The notes: generated by a model not told the origin, from the letters alone. Positions 47,325 to 56,864 are shown, counted from the stretch's first letter. The stretch is DNA of 64,000 nt from an uncultured Glaciecola sp. (GCA_947496235.1 CANMCE010000007.1:1-64000); one strand, 5' to 3'. A program made the numbers and translations.

Positions 47325-48682
47325 TGGTTTGCTCCAAATTCAGATACAGCTTTAAGACTCTGCTCAGAAAAAAAGTAATTCAGTTGAATTTTTGTTTTAA
47401 GTAGTTCGACTTCGATTTCTAATGCGTCAATACGAGCATTTAGATCAGCGATCCTTGCTCTCACAACCTCAGCGAAATCACCATCGTCATTGGTGTAAGC
47501 TGTTAACGCGGCTTCTGCTTGTTCGCTTGATTGCTGTAGAATATTGGTGCGATATAAGGTTTGTCTCTCCAGCAGTCTTTGTCTTGCTGCAAATATGGAT
47601 TGCATTTGAGCAAGCATGCCTCTGAGCACTAAACGTTTTTCAGTTTTAATTGCTTCTGATTCGTTAACGGCGGCGCTTACTTCTTTATCTTGTTTATTTT
47701 CTGTAAACAAGGGGAGGTCAAAGCTAACGCCGATTGAAAGAAAATCTGCTCGGCTTCTGTCCATTTGGTCATCTGCTCGATATGCATAACTGGCGTTTAC
47801 GCCCCATTGGGGCTTGTATTGCTGTTTTGCTAGTTCGATACCCGTTTGACTAGACTTAATCCTACTTTCCACCGCTCTGAGTAGAGGATGCGAGAGAAGT
47901 CTGTTCGCCAACATTTGTTGGTTATTGACTTTTAGCATTTCATAGTAGGCATTATCTATCTCTTCAATTTCGGGCAAACCGTCCGGCAATTCAAGAGCGA
48001 CTGCATTAAAAGAGTGGCTAAAAACGCCCGCATCTCCTCCCGTCAACCATTCTAAAAGATCGGCCGAAGCAGTTTCCTTTTTAGATGATAGCTTTGTCAG
48101 TCTGTCTTCAAGTCGCGCGAGTTCTAGCTGCGCTCGGATAATATCTTGTTGCCTGACTTTACCGACGGCAGAGGAGTAATTCGCTTCAGCAATTTCACTG
48201 AGTTGTTCAAACAAAGATCTGTCGTTCTCAATTAGCGAAATGCTTTGCTGCGCTAGATAAACGTCTAACCACTTCATAGAAACGGCAACTTGTGTTTTGG
48301 CTATTCTGTCCAATCGCATAAATGGATGCTGCGTTGCCAATTCTTCGAGTTGCTTGCGTCTAATACTCAAGCTTTCTCCACGAGGAAACATCTGTGAAAT
48401 GCCAGCTTTAATTTGAGTCATAGGCTCTTGGTCGAATGCAAAACCATCAGTAGGGATGTTTGCCAACCCTAAAGAAACAACTGGATCAGGCAAAGTATCT
48501 GCGGCGATACTTGAAGAAATAGTCGCGTTTTCCCGATATTGGCTACCTTCCAACCACGGGTCCTTTTGAATAGCTTGGGCAACAGCCTGCTGCAAAGTAA
48601 GGGGGGTCTTTTGTTCTGCTGATATTTGACCACTTGTTGTAACAAGCAAAATCAGGCATGCAAAGCCTTTAAAAGCACTCAT
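47321..48682 (-). CDS. cusC: CusC-type outer-membrane efflux channel
   Basis: 453 residues, TolC family, with a signal peptide ending ISA-EQ and two OEP helical repeats (GISQMFPRGESLSIRRKQLEEL is typical of metal efflux channels; second half from about residue 240). It overlaps cusB by 4 bases and shares one base with the DUF411 gene upstream, so translation is coupled. Confidence 0.92.
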   Translation of the reverse strand: MSAFKGFACLILLVTTSGQISAEQKTPLTLQQAVAQAIQKDPWLEGSQYRENATISSSIAADTLPDPVVSLGLANIPTDGFAFDQEPMTQIKAGISQMFPRGESLSIRRKQLEELATQHPFMRLDRIAKTQVAVSMKWLDVYLAQQSISLIENDRSLFEQLSEIAEANYSSAVGKVRQQDIIRAQLELARLEDRLTKLSSKKETASADLLEWLTGGDAGVFSHSFNAVALELPDGLPEIEEIDNAYYEMLKVNNQQMLANRLLSHPLLRAVESRIKSSQTGIELAKQQYKPQWGVNASYAYRADDQMDRSRADFLSIGVSFDLPLFTENKQDKEVSAAVNESEAIKTEKRLVLRGMLAQMQSIFAARQRLLERQTLYRTNILQQSSEQAEAALTAYTNDDGDFAEVVRARIADLNARIDALEIEVELLKTKIQLNYFFSEQSLKAVSEFGANQ

Positions 48683-49206
48683 CAGAATTGCTCCTCATAC
48701 GAATTCACCTCGGCAAAAACCTCTGCCGTACCGTCATCTTTGAGCAATAACACTTGATATGGTCTGAATTGCTCACCGTTCTCCATTCCAGGACTGCCAA
48801 CAGGCATACCCGGCACTGAGAGGCCGATAGAGCCTTGCGGAACATTATCTAAGTATTTAACAATAAATTTGACGGGTATATGACCTTCGAAAACATACCC
48901 TTCAGTTGACACCGATGTATGGCAGGAGCGGTACATTGGCTTGATTCCGAGATCTTGTTTTTTAGTAGTGAGAAAAACTATATCATCTACATCAGTTTGG
49001 ATGCCTTGAGATTCAGCATGATCAATCCATCCTTGACAACATCCACACGACTCGCGTTTAAAAACGTCCAACATTAAAGTTGACTCAGCATCTTGAGAAT
49101 TTGTCTTATTTAGTTCAGTGGTAACTGATTCATTTGTGCATGCAACGACAATAGTCACTGAAAAAAGCAGCACTAATTTAGTAAAAAGCAATTTTATTGG
49201 CTTCAT
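48682..49206 (-). CDS. DUF411 metal-binding lipoprotein
   Basis: 174 residues: a lipobox-like signal (VTIVVACTNES), then the DUF411 domain with ESCGCCQGWIDH, the conserved YRSCHTSVSTEGYVFEGHIP and GLSVPGMPVGSPGME. Cys, His and Met ligands suit Cu/Ag. It is the first gene of the cusCBA unit and may deliver metal to the pump. Confidence 0.9.
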   Translation of the reverse strand: MKPIKLLFTKLVLLFSVTIVVACTNESVTTELNKTNSQDAESTLMLDVFKRESCGCCQGWIDHAESQGIQTDVDDIVFLTTKKQDLGIKPMYRSCHTSVSTEGYVFEGHIPVKFIVKYLDNVPQGSIGLSVPGMPVGSPGMENGEQFRPYQVLLLKDDGTAEVFAEVNSYEEQF

Positions 49207-49302
49207 TTGATTTCTCTTACTAACGATTTAAATGTCGACCACAGCCTTTATTGGGCGGCGTTCGATATTGGAACTTTGACGAGCTTCGCCAAATTCTTAG
49301 AG

Positions 49303-49662
49303 TTAGGCTATAGAGCGTTTTGGGGGGCGTTGCAAGCGACCAAGGACAGCGTTGTCTGCATCCGTGATAAAAGTGTTGGGCTTAAGGGATTTGAAGTCGA
49401 TTGGAGTTAAAATGTCAAAATTCACCAGCATCGCGATGGACACAATGCCTAATGGACAAGCACACCCGTCGCCACAGCAATCCTCGTCCATTTGACTAAT
49501 CTGATGAATATTTTGTGATGAATTGCGATCATTATCCATAAAATGTTGCTCATGCATATCGTTCTGCATATCACAGCCAGGGCTGGACATCGCAAACGAA
49601 TCTGCAACTTGAGTGCTTAAAAATATTATAAGCAAAACAGCTTTAATGCATTTACTGACCAC
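49303..49662 (-). CDS. Small Cys/His-rich exported protein with RPPK tail
   Basis: 119 residues: a signal peptide (MVSKCIKAVLLIIFLSTQVADSFA), a Met/His/Asp region (CDMQNDMHEQHFMDNDRN), a CCGDGCACPLG cluster and the C-terminus LGRLQRPPKRSIA. Same plan and tail as 20495 and 24292. It precedes the DUF411-cusCBA unit by 96 bases and is probably the first gene of that transcript. A GTAAT-N6-GTAAT element and a TATACT -10 lie upstream. Confidence 0.75.
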   Translation of the reverse strand: MVSKCIKAVLLIIFLSTQVADSFAMSSPGCDMQNDMHEQHFMDNDRNSSQNIHQISQMDEDCCGDGCACPLGIVSIAMLVNFDILTPIDFKSLKPNTFITDADNAVLGRLQRPPKRSIA

Positions 49663-49775
49663 ACCAACCCTTAATGAATAATCTAATATGACTTTACTAT
49701 TCTTGAAATAACTTTGATAAGGTATTCTAAATATAGTTCCAGATGAAGAGTATAGTTAAGCAACATGGCAGCGCG

Positions 49776-49803
49776 ATTACCTGCTCATTACAATGTTGTA
49801 ATC
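49776..49803. promoter_or_regulatory. GTAAT-N6-GTAAT repeat plus CusR-box-like palindrome (site D)
   Basis: Minus strand GTAAT-GAGCAG-GTAAT (49791-49776), then CGCGC, TGCCATG, TTGCTTAAC and a -10 TATACT 21 bases after the repeat, driving the gene at 49662. One half overlaps the palindrome CATTACAATGTTGTAATC (49786-49803), close to the box reported for E. coli CusR/HprR (CATTACAAAATTGTAATG). It lies between the cus operon and the divergent cusRS genes and probably serves both. Confidence 0.75.
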
Positions 49804-49967
49804 TAGTGAGAGCAATCGTTGGTTATTTTTATGCATTGGAATATATTGCTTATGAGTGAGGTACGTTTTGTTGGCCCGAGTTGCCATATCCAATCTCGAA
49901 AACCCACTTGTTAAACACTTAGCAACACTAAGTACCGAAATCACATTAAACATAACGTGAGTGAACT

Positions 49968-50651
49968 ATGAAAATTCTGGTAGTCGAGGATGAGAAGAAA
50001 ATCGGTGACTATATAAAGCAAGGATTGACAGAGTCTGGATTTGTCATTGAGCTCGTTCGCAATGGTTTAGACGGTCACCATAAAGCGATGACGGGCGAGT
50101 TTAATTTAATAATATTAGATGTCATGCTACCAGATATTAATGGATGGCGGATTCTAGAATCATTGCGTCAATCTGGCAATCAAACTCCTGTATTATTTTT
50201 AACCGCAAGAGATAGTGTCAATGACAGAGTAAAGGGTCTAGAGCTGGGCGCTGACGATTATCTAGTAAAGCCTTTTGCTTTTGCAGAATTGCTGGCTAGA
50301 GTCAGAACCCTTTTTCGAAGAGGAAATACAGTTGCAAGCAGCTTGCTACAAGTCGCAGATTTGCAAATGGACATCCCGTCTCGTGTTGTAAAACGCGCTG
50401 GCCAATCCATTAATTTGACAACAAAAGAATTTTCACTTTTAGAACTCATGGTCAGAAGGCAAGGAGAGGTGCTTCCACGCTCGCTGATTGCGTCTCAAGT
50501 ATGGGATATTAATTTTGACAGCGATACAAACGTCATCGATGTAGCAATTCGCCGCTTAAGAGCTAAAATTGATGATGAATTTTCCCCAAAATTGATTCAA
50601 ACGGTTCGTGGTATGGGATACAAATTAACAACTGATGAAGAGCAAAATTAA
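49968..50651 (+). CDS. cusR: OmpR-family response regulator, CusR/CopR-like
   Basis: 227 residues: a receiver domain with VVEDEKK, the phospho-acceptor in [14 protein letters not shown] (near residue 51) and [15 protein letters not shown], then a winged-helix DNA-binding domain ([20 protein letters not shown] ... [13 protein letters not shown]). It overlaps the sensor gene by 17 bases. OmpR-type proteins bind direct repeats of about 11-bp period, which fits the four GTAAT-N6-GTAAT elements in this island. Confidence 0.93.
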   Translation: MKILVVEDEKKIGDYIKQGLTESGFVIELVRNGLDGHHKAMTGEFNLIILDVMLPDINGWRILESLRQSGNQTPVLFLTARDSVNDRVKGLELGADDYLVKPFAFAELLARVRTLFRRGNTVASSLLQVADLQMDIPSRVVKRAGQSINLTTKEFSLLELMVRRQGEVLPRSLIASQVWDINFDSDTNVIDVAIRRLRAKIDDEFSPKLIQTVRGMGYKLTTDEEQN

Positions 50652-52032
50652 AAGACAAAAGCCGTACTCAATTTCCTTTCGAACAATGGTATTTGTGGGA
50701 ATAGCTATTTTCGTGTGTCTCGGCATTATGGGCACACTAGTAGTCACCTCTATTGAAGACCATTTTCAAGAACAAGATGCCGATGAGCTTAATGAGGTGT
50801 TTCATGCCATTAAGTTAAAGCTCGAAAAGTCACATGATCAATCGGTACAACCTTCCAAGCTTTTATTCCAGGCAGTTTCAGGACATCATGGTGTCTACTA
50901 TCATGTTGAGGATGATAAAGGAGATACGATATTTACAAGTGAAGGAGCTGACTTTTCATTCTTTCCTAAAACAGCCACAACATACACATCAATTAATCCG
51001 AAAGACATGTTGTTGTTTAGCGATGAAAACCATATGCATAGAGCCATTAAATTAAGTTTTAATACGCATGATACTAGCTATATCATCATCGTGGCGTCAA
51101 ACATGGAATTCCACATGACGTTTATGAACAGCCTTTTAAAATCGATAATGGGCATCATTATTTGTTCGGGCATTATTACAGTGTTAGCTGCGCGTTTTGC
51201 GATTTACAGAAGCCTATCACCATTAAGAAAGCTTACGCGAAAAATTGAAACTATCACCGCCGATAATCTTGATATAAGACTAAACCCAGATGAGGTACCA
51301 GAAGAATTAATTACTCTAGTAAATTCTTTCAACACCATGATTGAACGTCTTGAGGATGGCTTTGAAAAACTATCCCACTTCTCAGCAGATATCGCGCATG
51401 AATTACGAACCCCAATTACTAATTTAACGACCCAAACCCAAGTGATGTTAGGACAAGTGCGGTCAACCGAGGAATATGCCGACATACTTTATTCTAATTT
51501 AGAAGAATATGAGCGCATGACGAAAATGGTGAGTGATATGCTCCTATTGGCTAAAACCGAGCACGGACTTATAAAGCCCGCAATTGAATCCTTAGATGTG
51601 CAAAAGGAAATATCAAGCCTGCTCGATTACTTTAATTTACTTGCTGACGAGAAGCACATAAACATCCAAGTTACCGGCTCTTCCTTTACTATTCACTGCG
51701 ACAAAACCATGTTCCGACAGGCAATAGGAAATCTGATTTCAAATGCGATAAGACACGCTCCTAATAATAGTACGGTGGAGGTCAAAACGGAGTCCAAAGG
51801 AAAAAACCAGAAAATAATGGTGTTAAATAGCGGGGAGAAAATTGAGCCTCAGCATATTCCTAAATTGTTCAATCGCTTCTATCGAGTTGACCCCTCTCGA
51901 CAGAGAGATGGTCAAGGCACTGGCCTTGGATTAACCATTGCTAAGTCTGTTATGAAGATCAACGGAGCCGATATGTACGTTGAATCCGATGAAAGTAAGA
52001 CCGTGTTTACTATGGAGTTTAGCGACACTTAA
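50635..52032 (+). CDS. cusS: Heavy-metal sensor histidine kinase, CusS-like
   Basis: 465 residues: transmembrane helices near 15-37 and 165-187 enclose a periplasmic sensor loop; then HAMP ([20 protein letters not shown]), HisKA with [16 protein letters not shown] and HATPase with [10 protein letters not shown] and [14 protein letters not shown]. The layout is that of the CusS/CopS copper/silver sensors. The loop contains scattered His and Met ([18 protein letters not shown]). Translationally coupled to cusR. Confidence 0.92.
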   Translation: MKSKIKRQKPYSISFRTMVFVGIAIFVCLGIMGTLVVTSIEDHFQEQDADELNEVFHAIKLKLEKSHDQSVQPSKLLFQAVSGHHGVYYHVEDDKGDTIFTSEGADFSFFPKTATTYTSINPKDMLLFSDENHMHRAIKLSFNTHDTSYIIIVASNMEFHMTFMNSLLKSIMGIIICSGIITVLAARFAIYRSLSPLRKLTRKIETITADNLDIRLNPDEVPEELITLVNSFNTMIERLEDGFEKLSHFSADIAHELRTPITNLTTQTQVMLGQVRSTEEYADILYSNLEEYERMTKMVSDMLLLAKTEHGLIKPAIESLDVQKEISSLLDYFNLLADEKHINIQVTGSSFTIHCDKTMFRQAIGNLISNAIRHAPNNSTVEVKTESKGKNQKIMVLNSGEKIEPQHIPKLFNRFYRVDPSRQRDGQGTGLGLTIAKSVMKINGADMYVESDESKTVFTMEFSDT

Positions 52033-52362
52033 AAATAAGATGATGACGATGGGTAATCGTGTTTGAAAAATTGCTAATTTATCTTGGCTGTTTATTGAGG
52101 CCTTATTGTGAATGAAATTAAAACATCTGATTCACGCAAAGGCTAATCGGTTTGAGCATCAACTTAATCGATATGACAGTTGAATCAATAAATCTCCGTT
52201 TTCCACCCGTGAAAAGAAGAGACTAGAAGACTTGCCGGCCATGTCTTTAGTGGGTAACACAATCTGAATTTCGATGGCTACAGGACGTATTGTTGTGGCC
52301 CTGTCCATTTTTCTTGTGCCCATATGTCAAATTCTGTGAATGGCGTTAATGACACCGATAAG
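52033..52362. other. Non-coding stretch after cusS
   Basis: 330 bases without a convincing ORF. I see only a weak ACAGG/CCTGT dyad around 52283-52310. It separates the metal cargo from the GNAT/HEPN/PhoH end of the island. Confidence 0.35.
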
Positions 52363-52869
52363 TCAGAGTCTTCTGTGGGGCAATGCGTCTTCAGTAAAAG
52401 AAGAAAGAGGAATATACTTCGGGTGGCTCCCCAAAACAGTACCGTCCTTTTTTACTTTTAAGTCGCTTAGCTTCGCTATTAGCCTATCCCGCCCTACAGC
52501 ACTAGGTATTATCGTAAATCCGAACGAGGCCCAAAATTTTATCCTGTTTGTTTGACAGTGTTTTAACAAGTCCGGCTCTCTTGGGTCATTTGCATCAGAC
52601 ATTTCACCACTCACCTCTATGTCGGCGGAGAGCTTAGCACGTAGGTATTGCACCGCAGTGTTGACTAACAAGCTACCAGTTCCTTTACCCTGGAGCTTAG
52701 AATCAAAGCCATTGCCTTGGATGTCCTCAATGAAGACGTAACTGGGAGTGTACTTAAGCATCATTTTTACGTAGCCGTCGGGTACTCGCGCTTCAACGTC
52801 TAAAAAGGGCGCATGATCATAAATACGCACACGTAATTCATCTTTACTCCACGATAAACAATTTTCCAT
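52363..52869 (-). CDS. GNAT-like acetyltransferase family protein
   Basis: 168 residues, soluble. The acetyl-CoA loop LQGKGTGSLLVNTAVQYL (near residue 60) fits the Q/RxxGxG/A motif of GNAT enzymes, and KFWASFGF later in the chain matches their last strand. Substrate unknown. It lies 32 bases downstream of a HEPN-domain gene and may be co-transcribed. GNAT toxins exist next to antitoxins, but no antitoxin-like gene is seen here. Confidence 0.65.
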   Translation of the reverse strand: MENCLSWSKDELRVRIYDHAPFLDVEARVPDGYVKMMLKYTPSYVFIEDIQGNGFDSKLQGKGTGSLLVNTAVQYLRAKLSADIEVSGEMSDANDPREPDLLKHCQTNRIKFWASFGFTIIPSAVGRDRLIAKLSDLKVKKDGTVLGSHPKYIPLSSFTEDALPHRRL

Positions 52870-52901
52870 TATTAACCCTTCTGAGGCGATATAAGCGACA
52901 G

Positions 52902-54218
52902 TTAACCAACATGAATATTATCTAGCCTTGTAGCCTCGCGCTCCAAAGATGCCAAGTCGTGATAACCTCTTCGAGCGAGGGAAGTAGCAGCGAGAATGAT
53001 GATACAGGTCAAGAAAGCTAATATAGTCACTTGATAATCATTAATACCTATGCGCACACCTCGATGGGCTATTTTAGACCTTAACGCGTAATATCTAGAT
53101 ACGGTTTTCTTAATACTTCGATAGTCTTTCAACTCTGCTATGTCCTCTTGCTTCATATCGATATCACCGTAAAGAAATAAAGAGGCAATTCCAATTGCAT
53201 TTCTTTTCGTAATTTCCTCATTGCGCAACGTGAAAAAGCACTCCAAGCAAGACCATAATTTTAAAAATGCGGAGGGCAACGAACTATCTGAGTTTGCTTC
53301 GCCGACCCAGTAAAGAGATTTTACAATTGTTTCTTCAAGCTCCGTTCTGTCTTCTTTTTTGAGAATTTCCGGCAGGTGAGTAAGTGAGATCTCTGCTAAA
53401 AAGCCTTTGGTTATTTCTGTGTCAAAATATACTTCTCGTCTAGCACTAACTGAGCTAGTTGAAATTAAGCGTCCATTATCCTTGTTCCAGCCAAAAGTAG
53501 AGCTTGGCTGGTAAGAAAAACCACCTCTACCTTTTATACTAACGTGAGCCTCCCTGAAGGCTCTTTTGAAATTCGCGCAAGCTAAAAGCCTCAGACATGA
53601 AAGACTTAAATTTGCATTGTCATAATACTTACTAAGCGCAACATCATGCTCGCCATAAGCACAACCTAAGAACACTAGTTTGCCAGTGATGGGGCGAACG
53701 AAGTTGTCCTCCCAAATATCTTGGAGTCTATGAGGTTTTACATCCTTAATGAGTTCTTTGTCGAACAATCTTAATGTACCAAACCCGAGATCGATGCAAC
53801 ACTCATAAGAAAAATCAAGTCCAGCAACTTCGCATACGAAGGTGTACTGTTTGATTGTTGCATCAATATCATCAAGAATACTGTTAAGATAATTCTCTTC
53901 ATATACAGTGTTTTTTCGATTATAAAAAAATTCTAGGCGCTTTCTGATAATACCTCGAATTTTTCTCATCGATACTAAACCGCGATAACGTTCGCTTTTG
54001 GCAAGTACCTCACAGATATCGGATTGAATGGTCATCCCGTAATTGGACAAAAACAAACTACCACCATCAACAGTGATGGACTGTTGAAAGGTATCCATCG
54101 ATTTTATCTTTTCAATATCAAACGACTGGAAGCATTTACTCTTTGCCTGTTGAGGCAAAAGTCGCAACAGAGTTCTCACTTCTTTTTTGGACAATCCACT
54201 AGGAGTGCTATAGGTCAT
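52902..54218 (-). CDS. Apea-like HEPN domain protein (putative RNase), unknown role
   Basis: 438 residues. The C-terminal ~150 residues resemble Apea-like HEPN domains: SLYWVGEANSDSSLPSAFLKLWSCLECFFTL and YYALRSKIAHRGVRIG, where RSKIAHRG is the Rx4H-type catalytic motif. The N-terminal ~280 residues are unassigned (WEDNFVRPITGKLVFLGC, CRLLACANFKRAFREAHVS). HEPN proteins are often RNases in defence or toxin systems; here that is inference. It lies beside the GNAT-like gene and the island PhoH. Confidence 0.7.
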   Translation of the reverse strand: MTYSTPSGLSKKEVRTLLRLLPQQAKSKCFQSFDIEKIKSMDTFQQSITVDGGSLFLSNYGMTIQSDICEVLAKSERYRGLVSMRKIRGIIRKRLEFFYNRKNTVYEENYLNSILDDIDATIKQYTFVCEVAGLDFSYECCIDLGFGTLRLFDKELIKDVKPHRLQDIWEDNFVRPITGKLVFLGCAYGEHDVALSKYYDNANLSLSCLRLLACANFKRAFREAHVSIKGRGGFSYQPSSTFGWNKDNGRLISTSSVSARREVYFDTEITKGFLAEISLTHLPEILKKEDRTELEETIVKSLYWVGEANSDSSLPSAFLKLWSCLECFFTLRNEEITKRNAIGIASLFLYGDIDMKQEDIAELKDYRSIKKTVSRYYALRSKIAHRGVRIGINDYQVTILAFLTCIIILAATSLARRGYHDLASLEREATRLDNIHVG

Positions 54219-54394
54219 AATGATGCAACTTTGCTCGCAATTTTAATTAGCCTCAAATCCGTTTTAGTCTGCTAGACTTAAAGACCGTATGCTGCTCCGG
54301 TAATGAGGCTCTTTTACAAAAGACTGCGCGTTCATTCCGACGCAGGTCTCGGTAGAACTTCTGTTTACCAAAATGTCTACCAAGCAAAACTACA

Positions 54395-55777
54395 CTACAG
54401 GTTCTGCTCAGTGAATTGTGCTAACGAGCTTCGCTCTACCTCATCAAAAATCAGTATGCTTCCTTTCTCGTAATTTCTGTAGATATTCACTGCTGCTGTT
54501 GCTCCACTGGATGCTGGCGTTACAAACTTGTCATCAATCTGCGCCAAGTTGCCCAAAACGATTGTCCGGCAATTCTTTCCGCCACGGCTTAACATCCCCT
54601 TCATCTGAGCACGGGTCATGTTTTGGGCTTCGTCAATAATCAAAACGGCATCATCAATCGAGCGACCACGAAAGTATGCCATTGAAGTAAATTCAATATT
54701 GGCTCGCTCAATAATGTGCTCAACAGTAGCGTAAATATTTGCATCATGATCATCAACTGAATGCATTGAAATTAACGCATCAGTAATACCGGCAAGTAAA
54801 GGCATTGATTTTTCCTTAAGGTCGCCAGGAAGAAAACCAGGATCTTCATCCATAAAATCACGGGACCTTACCACAACTATTTTCTTGTATTGTTTTAACT
54901 CCAGAACTTGGTGCAACGCAGCGGCTACCGCCAAAAAAGTCTTACCTGAACCAGCTGGACCAAGGATGATGTTTAAATCAAAATGAGGATCTACTAACTG
55001 GCTCAGAGCAATAGCCTGTCTGGAATTTTTTGGACTAATTCCCCACACCGTATCTTGCTTTCGCGGAAGTAGTTTTGTGAAAACGTGCTCATTTGTCACT
55101 TCAGTAACTAAACCAATGTGACCTACCCCATCATACCAATACATATTGTATTGAACCTCTTCATTGAAAAGGTTTCTGTCAAGTTGATATACCTCTCCAG
55201 AGAGTTTAAAACTATCGTCTGACTTAAGACGATCGAACAAATCTCCATCAAATGCCTGCACACCGGTATACAGTAAATCTATATCTGATATTTGATGGTC
55301 TACAAGTACATCTTCGGCATCAACACCAATTGTTCTTGCCTTGAGCCGCATATTGATGTCACGAGATACTAACGTGACTTCCTGACCCAATACCTTTCGC
55401 ATGTGAAGCGCATAGTTGATAATTCGATTATCAGCATCGCTACCAATGCCATGTTTAAGTTCGCTTTGAATGTCTAAATTGGTATCAACCCCAATAAACA
55501 ACTTTCCTCTCTTTGAAGTTTCATTAGAAGGAAGTGGGATACCTTTTTCCATCTGCTCAGCACTGTGCCCGTTGATGATATCTTCAAGCATTCGTATGAT
55601 AACTCTAGCGTCGGCACTGACACTTTTATCTCTTCTCTCTTTTAGGTTGTCTAACTCTTCTAACACCGTCAAACAGATATACACATCATCTTTGTATGAA
55701 AGCAGACTCTTTGGATCATGAACAAGCGCCGATGTATCTAATATCCGTGGATTTCTATTCTCGTTTGAATTTTTCAT
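54395..55777 (-). CDS. Complete PIN-PhoH ATPase carried by the island
   Basis: 460 residues. The N-terminal PIN domain (ILDTSALVHDPKSLL, LVSRDINMRLKA) and the C-terminal PhoH ATPase with Walker A GPAGSGKTFLAVAAAL, Walker B AVLIIDEAQNMTRAQMKGML and the tail RSSLAQFTEQNL are all present. PIN-PhoH proteins are thought to be RNA-linked ATPase/nucleases. It sits just inside the right junction beside the broken native phoH and differs clearly from it in sequence, so it came with the island and may take over the lost function. Confidence 0.9.
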   Translation of the reverse strand: MKNSNENRNPRILDTSALVHDPKSLLSYKDDVYICLTVLEELDNLKERRDKSVSADARVIIRMLEDIINGHSAEQMEKGIPLPSNETSKRGKLFIGVDTNLDIQSELKHGIGSDADNRIINYALHMRKVLGQEVTLVSRDINMRLKARTIGVDAEDVLVDHQISDIDLLYTGVQAFDGDLFDRLKSDDSFKLSGEVYQLDRNLFNEEVQYNMYWYDGVGHIGLVTEVTNEHVFTKLLPRKQDTVWGISPKNSRQAIALSQLVDPHFDLNIILGPAGSGKTFLAVAAALHQVLELKQYKKIVVVRSRDFMDEDPGFLPGDLKEKSMPLLAGITDALISMHSVDDHDANIYATVEHIIERANIEFTSMAYFRGRSIDDAVLIIDEAQNMTRAQMKGMLSRGGKNCRTIVLGNLAQIDDKFVTPASSGATAAVNIYRNYEKGSILIFDEVERSSLAQFTEQNL

Positions 55778-55838
55778 TTTCGTCCCTCTTTGAGAATTAC
55801 TATTTTGATTAGTCTAAAGTAAATGTTTGCTAGTCTTA

Positions 55839-56864
55839 TTACGTAGTTATCAAAAAGAAACTAAATTGTCTGGGTTTGGGATAAAAGAATGACCACCGCA
55901 TCTTTAGTGTATTCAAGGCTTTCAGATAGGTCTGTACAAATGTTGAAAAAAGTCTTGCAGTAATACCTGTTTTTCCGCTTCCTGCGGGACCTGTTAAAAT
56001 GCAAAGATCAATGTGAGGATCTAGTAAGGCATGCAAGGCCATGGCTTGGCCGATGTTTTTCGGTGTGATGCCCCAAGCTCGACGCGACATTAGTCGTTCA
56101 TAACCAAGGTCAAGTACTTCTATAGTTTCTTCATTTATAGCTTCAATCAAGCCAGCAAACTTGCCCGCTCCATCGACTAAAAACTCATTGATATAAGGGT
56201 CCGGCACTATGGATTTTTCAAGGGTGTGTACGGTGTCCCTGCCTTCAGTCACACTTTCAACACTTTGTATTTTGTCCCAAAACTCGCCCTCAAACTCGTA
56301 ATAACCCTTACTAAGATATTTGATGTCACTGATTAATTGGTCGGTACGATAATCTTCTACCAACGCCATCCCAGCACCTTTGGCTTTTAGACGCATGTTG
56401 ATATCTTTGGTCACCAGAACAACTTCTCGATGTTTGAACTGCGCTTGTAAATGCAAAGCTGCATTGATGATGCGATTGTCGTTTTCGTTGCTAGTAAATA
56501 CTTGAAGATTTTTGTCCATGCCTAAATCAGCAAAAATAGACAAATGCCCTGATGGTGCTGAATCTCCAGAACCAAGTCCCATCATAGTGACGCCTGCAAT
56601 CATATCTTCAGGCGAAGCATCATGCAGAAGATCCTCCATTGCTCTAATGGAGACTCGGGCGTCTCTAGCAACGTCTTTTTTACTGTCTTTTATATAATCT
56701 AACTCTTCCAACACTGTCATAGGGACAACAACATCGTGTTCTTTGAAGGACATAAAGGCTAAGGGTTCATGAAGCAAAATATTGGTGTCTAAAACGAACA
56801 TCTTTTTGCTGTTTTCTTTCGCGGTATTAATGTCGACGGGTTCGACTTTTTGGATTTCCGGCAT
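55839..56864 (-). pseudogene. Native PIN-PhoH gene, N-terminal part, cut by the island after Walker A
   Basis: Residues 1-299 are a normal PIN-PhoH start: a PIN domain (FVLDTNILLHEPLAFMSFKE, LVTKDINMRLKAKGAG) and the ATPase entrance WGITPKNIGQAMALHALLDP ... LTGPAGSGKT. After this Thr (base 55968) the similarity stops; the next 42 residues (GITARLFSTF...) match no PhoH sequence and end at a stop in island DNA. Walker B is missing. The C-terminal end of a PhoH lies at 8576-8704, on the same strand and beyond the island. The PIN domain may still be made. Confidence 0.85.

Larger units (their letters stand above)
8705..55967. mobile_element. Metal-resistance genomic island inserted in phoH
   Basis: About 47 kb bounded by two fragments of one phoH gene in matching orientation (8576-8704 and 55968-56864). 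A tyrosine recombinase lies just inside the left end and a replacement PIN-PhoH gene just inside the right end. Cargo: TonB receptor, mer, CDF/czc, cop, cus and several orphan genes of defence-like type. No conjugation or replication genes are seen, so it is not a complete ICE. About 120 PhoH codons between the two fragments (including Walker B) are missing, so either the insertion was followed by a deletion or one boundary has eroded. Confidence 0.8.

Noticed and set aside
54395-55777. The intact PhoH considered as the native gene, with the 55839 copy as a tandem duplicate
   Set aside because: The C-terminal remnant at 8576-8704 lies on the far side of the island in matching orientation with the 55968-56864 fragment, which is better explained by the latter being the interrupted native gene.
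55839-55967. Shifted-frame tail after the broken PhoH (reads KTFFNICTDLSESLEY and on to a stop) considered as the missing PhoH middle part
   Set aside because: It shows no Walker B or other PhoH motif; the DAVVI similarity to the pre-Walker-B strand is too short to support a claim.
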